DNA of 64,000 nt, taken from Cladorhizidae sp. MBARI D1340-BT2. Its lineage: Eukaryota > Porifera > Demospongiae > Poecilosclerida > Cladorhizidae. The translations under genes and the position numbers were made by a program. Shown in pieces: positions 58,500-64,000 of the stretch (the stretch's first letter is position 1; every line of letters begins with the position of its first letter). The notes under the pieces were generated by a model. That model was given only the letters and a program-made list of their open reading frames with translations, was not told the origin of the DNA and did no database searches. The stretch is from NCBI GenBank assembly GCA_028752905.1, contig JAQNBH010000008.1, positions 2,532,025 through 2,596,024 of the forward strand, given 5' to 3'.

Positions 58500-58960
58500 A
58501 ATCTGACACACAGCCAAGCCAACTGTTGGGGCTGATGCAGCATTTCGCGTTCGTGCGCGTTCGTGATGATAGCAAATATCTCTCCACAAAGAGCCTAACT
58601 TGGCAACCATTACTAATAAGCTTCACTAGAACTCGCATGGTGTAATCAAGCTCGAGCAAGGCGGCATGGCATTTAAAGCCTACTCCACAAGAAAAACACA
58701 GCAGTTGCTGAAAGGGTGAGGTTCAAAGTGGCAAGCGTTGTCGTCTCAGACCAAAAAGAAAAGCTAGAAAAAAGTGAGCAGCCACATGTCTAGCTCTAAC
58801 TGTTGGCAGCAGATATAGCATGGAAGTATTCCAAGAGAAATTCATTGACAGCCGTACTAGGCTTAGAAAATTGAGGTAGAAGCTAGTTCATAGCTAAAAA
58901 ACAAACACGATCTTTGGCCCAAATGCTAACAAGCTAGAGAAATATTAAAGTTTCCCCCGC
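58500..58960 (+). repeat. Dispersed repeat D, copy 2
   Basis: Diverged from 9,100-9,490 but colinear. Followed, as in the region near 17,563, by CTAGCATATCAAACAGTGCT and CCTGATAGAGCCC. Confidence 0.5.
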
Positions 58961-59285
58961 TAGCATATCAAACAGTGCTTTCCTGATAGAGCCCTCAAGC
59001 AATGAAGAAGACATCCTTGCCTATTGCTGTTACTTTGTCACATGACTATTTATTAAATAATGGTCAAAAACCAGATGGAAACAGGAATGTCCCATGTAGA
59101 ACACAACCACTTAGATATCCCTCTACTATTTAAAACCACATATATACTCCATAGATTTTTAAAGTATATGTACCTGGCACACAAAGGGAGAATGAACTGA
59201 GAGAGGATGACAATCTTCATTATAAAACAATATACGAGCTAGGTTCACTGCATCATCAACGACAGTTTTAGAAGCTGAGATTAGT

Positions 59286-59417
59286 CATGAATGTGCATTG
59301 GGACACTTGGGAATCTTCTGGTAGTCAAGGTTTTATGAATGGACCTATTGTCATGAATGTGCATTGGGACACTTGGGAATCTTCTGGTAGTCAAGGTTTT
59401 ATGAATGGACCTATTGT
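59286..59417 (+). repeat. 66-bp tandem duplication
   Basis: CATGAATGTGCATTGGGACA and the following 46 bases occur twice, identical. A GT/GTAT microsatellite follows to about 59,453. Confidence 0.93.
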
Positions 59418-60689
59418 ACGCAAGTTGTGTGTGTGTATGTGTGTGTGTGTGTGCAGGGGGATTACGATAGATCCTTGAAAATTAATTTCAAAGGGGTTTT
59501 AACAGTTTATAATTAAAGGCACACAGAGTCTTTTTGGAGTTAATTAATAGCAGCCGAAACTACCGTTCAGGAAGCTAAGAAGCTGCCAATTTTAGTTTTA
59601 TCTGAGTACAAGCTTTTTAGAGGGGGGTTGCTGCCTGCCATTTTGTCAAGCCAATACAAGGAGTGCAAACTGAAAATTTACCAGCTGAAATGCCGTTTCA
59701 ACCACACTACTTTGCCATGATGAAGACTCGAGTAGTTTGGGGCTGGTTACAAATTAAATCTTCGGCTTGCATCTTACAAAGTGGGCTAAAAACCACCTTT
59801 CTAATATTATAGTTAGACCAGTGTATTTCCTGATAGATTTAAGGCATATACACGTCGCGTTATTTCAATCTTTGAGCCAGTCAAGCACACGTTGCAACTG
59901 ACCTCACTCTTGGAAGAAAAAGTGTCATGTCCACAACTATTTTTACACCCTTTATCAGTGGAAGGCTCCGATTAGCCAAAGATGACAACAGTCTTTGCGA
60001 CTCCTTCACAACCCAGATATTACCAATGGAGAGGGTGCTACTTGGTACGTGCAGAAATGTTTCAAAAAAACAGCGCTTCGCAGCAGTACCACCTGGACGA
60101 CTAACGAAGACACAACGAGAGCACTGCTTAACAGCTAGACAAGAGCTAAACAGCCGAAGGCACTAAGCAACTAGAGTACATGTTATTCTACCAAGCACAC
60201 CACCGAGTGAGAACATTCTCAAAAGGTTAAATACTAACTAGTTGATGACTAACTAAAGGATTCTGTGGGTATATTTGAGGGTTGTTTAGCAACCATGCCT
60301 TAAAAATATCCTGTAAAAGACTATGTATATATATAATGAAAACTGGCATTACAGGATATAGACCATGCCCTTTAATTTTTCAACGCATCATTCCTTGGTA
60401 TGCACTTAACCTGCCTACCAACTTTGGTAACGCATCAAGCCATCTTTAGCAATGCCTAATTTTCTCTTGACCTTAATCTTCTGAGTGACCTTTTGGAATT
60501 TAATGAATTGTTCCTTTGTACATACTTGTCTTGCCTAACTAAGTTTAGTAAGCCATTGCTGAAAGCTGTGCCAACACAGCACCCAAATTTGTAACTTCTA
60601 CCTTGGAATGTGACTCTTCAAAATGTTCTATAGCGGATACTTGCCTACCAAGTTTGGACGATACCATAAATTCAAGCACTTACAAAAAC

Positions 60690-60860
60690 TTGTGGTTTGG
60701 AGCTCCATAGATTCTGCACACTTCCCTCTATGAACTTGATATATAACAGACGGCTCCATGTGCTAGTTTTTGAAACTAAAAATGTTGCATAGGTCAACTA
60801 TGCCAAAGTTACTTGCAGTTTTAAGTGGGGATACCACAAAATCTTAATTAAGTGCCTGAA
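60690..60860. mobile_element. Foldback element B, diverged fragment
   Basis: TGGAGCTCCATAGATTCTGC, AACTTGATATATAAC, and CAAAGTTACTTGCAG resemble the left arm of element B (11,925-12,035 and onward) but are much more diverged than the other copies. Confidence 0.5.
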
Positions 60861-62801
60861 CTTCTGCAAGTGTGGTAAGGTTACAGGAAGCTGTACTCAT
60901 ATACAACGAGTGTACTCCTATACATGTGTTCTCATTAGCACTAGGACAAGCACTCAGATTGTAGAGGCGAGTTATTTTCTATACAACGTGTGTTCTCATT
61001 AGGTCAGATTGTAGAGGCGAGTTATTTTCTTCAACCACATCTATCCGTGGCCACCTTGACAACCAAAGCCCCCAATGAAAACCCTCACTGCAATCGAGTA
61101 GGACTCCTCTTGCTACACCTACCAATGTATGTATCAGAACTTCAGTCACTCAAGATTTTGAGGTAATCCCACTTTAGCCTGTGGGGAATTAGCCCCCTTG
61201 CTGATCCTTCACCCCCTCCTGGAGTTCTTGGGATATTGTTAAATATGTGAACCCCCCCATTTACAAAATACTATTTTTGCCCCCTCCCCCGCCAACTTTT
61301 ACTCTTTGGATGATGAGCATATGCTCCAATTTTCTACTTGGGAAAGGTATGATAGCATCACAGCAATGGTAGCTTAAAGTTTCATACACAAGTAGGTAGT
61401 GTGGCTGACCCAAGTTCTGGTGCATTACAAGCTTCGTTTGTTCTAGTAGCACAAGAACTAGACATATCTAGATAAGCCAAGGGGAATTACTAAGAGTAGC
61501 TTCTGCTTGTCTCACTAAATAGTCAACTAGATAACAATATTGTACTGCTAAATAAGTTTCTCAAACACTAGCTGTATTGAAAGTTTAGCACACTTACTTA
61601 AGCGCCTATCAATCAAATGCCCCATCCAAATCAGGTGGGACCATAATAGGGCTAGCTTATCATTCGAGCCCCACCTGTACAGCTATTGACCTGATTTAAC
61701 CTTACGAATGTAATACTGAGAGCTTGTCCACATGCCATATTTTGGTGCAACTATGGTTGCTGTAAAAGCTTACGCTGTGCTTGTGATTTGGGGGCAGCAC
61801 TCTCGCCCAGTTTCTTTTGCTCCCAGAGATAGTGCATCACAAATAAGCAAGCTCTTCTTGGAGGCGTAACATCTTCTTGGAGGCGTAACACCATTTAACC
61901 ATCAACATTTGTCAAAAAAAACCATCAGTCCTTCAAATAAAAGATCAAGAATTGGGGGGACATTTGTTGGCCTAGTACCACAGGCTATAACCCGACAGAA
62001 GTGTCTTGACAGTCAATATTCTTGACAGTGAATGTGACAGAGTAAGCTAGTAGTCAATATCCTGCAATTGAACACTTGACAAGGAAAACTTTCAGAAGAA
62101 GCTCGAATATATATGTATTTCACATTTGTCAAGGGTGCTACTGAAACATGGCAATCAAAGAAAAGATTGAACAGCAGAATCAGCTCACACCAGATGTTTA
62201 TTACTGTTGAGTCTGCCATGTGGAGTACAATGATAGTGTTGAAAAATGATAGGATGTGATGTACACTTATGAGAAATGGCTTTATGCTTGACTTGCTTCT
62301 GAATACAAAAGTTTATCTCTGTTCATAATGTGTTTTGTAACGAGCTTCATTAATTCTGAGTATAATCCCCACTTTGTTCATAATGTGCTAACCACACAGT
62401 ATGTCTTGTGCTGGGTTGGGGGTGCAGAGTCAATTGCCTCCCTCCCCCCCCCCCCCGGGGTGTGAGTCAATCGGCCACCCAAACTAACTTTGCATATTCA
62501 CTCTACACAAAAATGTCATGTACAAAATCACATACATCTTGGAAGAAATCTCCAGAAAAGGCGCTTTATGGCATCTTGGTGTAAGTCATTCATGTGGATT
62601 CACTTTTGCTCTGCCTCATTAAATGCTATTACTGTCAAGCAGCCGCTAAGTCAAAAGTTACAGTTCTGAGCACAAAAGCTCAATCGGCCTTTAACAGAGA
62701 TGGTTTTTCTAATTGGAAAAAAGCTACTCGTGCTTCTAATTGTAACACACTTGCTTATCATCAGCAGTCAAAGGCAGTTACCATGACACTTCAAAGGGTC
62801 T

Positions 62802-62993
62802 GTAACGTTTAATTTGTTCCCCCCCCAAAAGTTGTTCCCCCCTTATTGAAAATTTTGTTCCCACCCTAGCCCTAGCCCTTTATTTTTCAAGAGGGAACTT
62901 TTTTTTCAAGTAAAAAGTTCTAGGGGGAACATATTTTTTAAAGAAAAAGTTCCAGGGGGAACTAAATATGGGGGGACCAAATTTGTCATGACA
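62802..62993. mobile_element. 192-bp MITE, right-arm-specific
   Basis: Flanked by GGTCT at 62,797-62,801 and 62,994-62,998. The left arm has one copy (AGACC, 17,919-17,923) at the matching site. Ends are imperfect inverted repeats with AAATTTGGTCCCCCC / AATTTGTTCCCCCC, and GTTCCCCC/GGGGGAAC motifs recur inside. Confidence 0.82.
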
Positions 62994-63070
62994 GGTCTTC
63001 TTCTCGCAAGGGAAAGAAACTAACTTTTGTTTAGCTTCTTGCAAAGAAACCTAGAGTTGAACCGTCTAGG

Positions 63071-63614
63071 CAGATGTGTTGAAGAGGCACAAAGGAGAGG
63101 CTTTGAACCTCAATGTGCAGGCAGAACTTAGTCATGAGTAAATCAGTCACAACTAGCTAATGTTACCACAATCCCGATTCTCTGGAATGCCGAGGATACC
63201 CGACAGCAACTCATCAATTGACCAGGTGATCTCAAGCGTACTTGTGCCACAATGTGTGGTGCTATCAAAGATAAAGTTGTTGCCTTTGTAACACTGCCTC
63301 GAACCAGACCTAAGTCCTCTCAGTTTCTTCTTCAAAGCAGATGTGTTGAAGAGGCACAAAGGAGAGGCTTTGAACCTCAATGTGCAGGCAGAACTTAGTC
63401 ATGAGTAAATCAGTCACAACTAGCTAAGCAGTTTGATGTTACCACAATCCCGATTCTCTGGAATGCCGAGGATACCCGACAGCAACTCATCAATTGACCA
63501 GGTGATCTCAAGCGTACTTGTGCCACAATGTATGGTGCTATCAAAGATAAAGTTGTTGCCTTTGTAACACTGCCTCGAACCAGACCTAAGTCCTCTCAGT
63601 TTCTTCTTCAAAGC
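63071..63614. repeat. About 270-bp tandem duplication at the outer end of the right arm
   Basis: 63,071-63,337 and 63,338-63,614 are near-identical (start CAGATGTGTTGAAGAGGCAC); the second has an 8-base insert near 63,427. The first about 70 bases belong to the palindrome arm (inverse of 17,783-17,850); the remaining about 200 bases have no left-arm match. On the minus strand both units keep an open frame with KKKLRGLRSGSRQCYKG and STLEITWSIDELLSGILG, which I do not recognise. Confidence 0.88.
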
Positions 63615-64000
63615 ATCAACTGGTTGGTGGGATCAAGTCAGCAAATGTAAATAGCGTTGGCATACATCTACATGCATGGAGAAGCTGGTAATGTGATCGA
63701 TAATTAGTGAGAAGGTTCGCACCTGCAGGTGTTAAGGGTTAGATCATATCTATCCAGCAGCTATGAGCTGGATTCCAGCTACTCCCTTAGATGCTGCATG
63801 TCATATGAAGCACGGCACTCCAAGTCTTAGATCACTTGGCTAATTGCCGGCTTAAGCCTGATAACCTACTGCTCAATCATGCTTACTGCCTCGTCAGTGT
63901 ACTGGGACCTACCATCAACCTGCGAGAGAATCTGCTGTTGAAGAACATATACACTTTGTTGAGCGAGGAACACCACACTTCTACAAATTCCAGCAAATCA
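63615..64000. other. Right edge; no recognised feature
   Basis: About 63,722-63,755 (CAGGTGTTAAGGGTTAGATC) resembles 17,736-17,770 in the same orientation, opposite to what the palindrome predicts. Otherwise nothing is seen. Confidence 0.4.

Larger units (their letters stand above)
57985..61560. other. Right-arm-specific block
   Basis: Flanks match the left arm at about 20,035 and 19,215, where the left arm has only about 0.8 kb of different sequence. It holds repeat D copy 2 (58,500-58,960), a 66-bp tandem duplication (59,286-59,417) followed by a GT microsatellite, a diverged foldback B fragment (60,690-60,860) and short duplications near 60,900-61,030. No gene recognised. Confidence 0.6.
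47470..63140 (-). repeat. Right arm of the large inverted duplication
   Basis: Reverse complement of about 17,783-38,380 (anchor pairs given there). Shorter than the left arm because it lacks four left-arm insertions, though it has its own: about 57,985-61,560, a tRNA-like SINE near 53,320-53,400, and a 192-bp MITE at 62,802-62,993. Confidence 0.92.
50931..64000 (-). other. Presumed intron 2 of the right PUR copy, or upstream flank if truncated
   Basis: By analogy with the left copy this is intronic. It contains right-arm versions of the minisatellites. No sequence like exons 1 or 2 was seen up to 64,000. The left copy has 12.5 kb between exon 2 and the arm boundary, so the question lies outside the window. 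Confidence 0.4.

Overview
The window is AT-rich eukaryotic DNA from an animal, most likely an early-branching marine invertebrate such as a sponge or cnidarian. This is inferred from a spliced PUR-alpha/beta gene, GT-AG introns, CR1-type LINE, hAT, Tigger/pogo and TTAA-targeted elements, and from retroelement and DDE-transposase families I associate with those phyla. The species cannot be fixed from the sequence. Almost every long open frame here is either a transposon remnant or a by-product of tandem repeats; the one clear host gene is a PUR-family single-stranded nucleic-acid-binding protein.

Layout. 1-2,475: 5' half of a decayed CR1/L2-like LINE on the minus strand, running off the left edge. 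2,640-4,140: C-terminal half of a second retroelement on the plus strand, with a minisatellite grown inside its coding sequence. 4,764-29,903: the PUR gene on the plus strand in four exons (4,764-4,836; 5,059-5,302; 28,521-28,884; 29,751-29,903; 277 codons plus stop), with a 23-kb second intron packed with MITEs, foldback elements and minisatellites. About 17,783-38,380 and about 47,470-63,140 are the two arms of a large inverted duplication around a spacer of about 9 kb. The right arm carries a second, convergent copy of PUR exons 3 and 4 (minus strand, 50,579-50,930 and 49,362-49,514). The spacer holds a Tigger transposase split by an unclassified DDE-type transposase, plus a pogo-like fragment with its own minisatellite.

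Comparing the two arms is the most informative analysis here: each is the unoccupied control for the other. The left arm alone has a 2.8-kb hAT element, a 3.8-kb nested MITE plus reverse-transcriptase element, and two TTAA elements (715 and 212 bp). The right arm alone has a 192-bp MITE and a block of about 3.6 kb. Several junctions show exact or near-exact target-site duplications against an empty site in the other arm. Three minisatellites sit in both arms with different copy numbers and variants. PUR exons 3 and 4 stay open in both copies; exon 4 differs at 7 of 153 positions by eye. Whether this is a real palindromic duplication or two haplotypes joined head to head by assembly cannot be decided from one sequence.

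How the parts relate: PUR exon 2 encodes PUR repeat I, exon 3 encodes repeat II and the start of III, and exon 4 the rest of III. Exons 1 and 2 lie outside the duplicated arm, so the right copy may be 5'-truncated unless its first exons lie past position 64,000. Two minisatellites (3,270-3,650 and 40,252-40,482) appear to have grown from short coding segments inside transposon ORFs.
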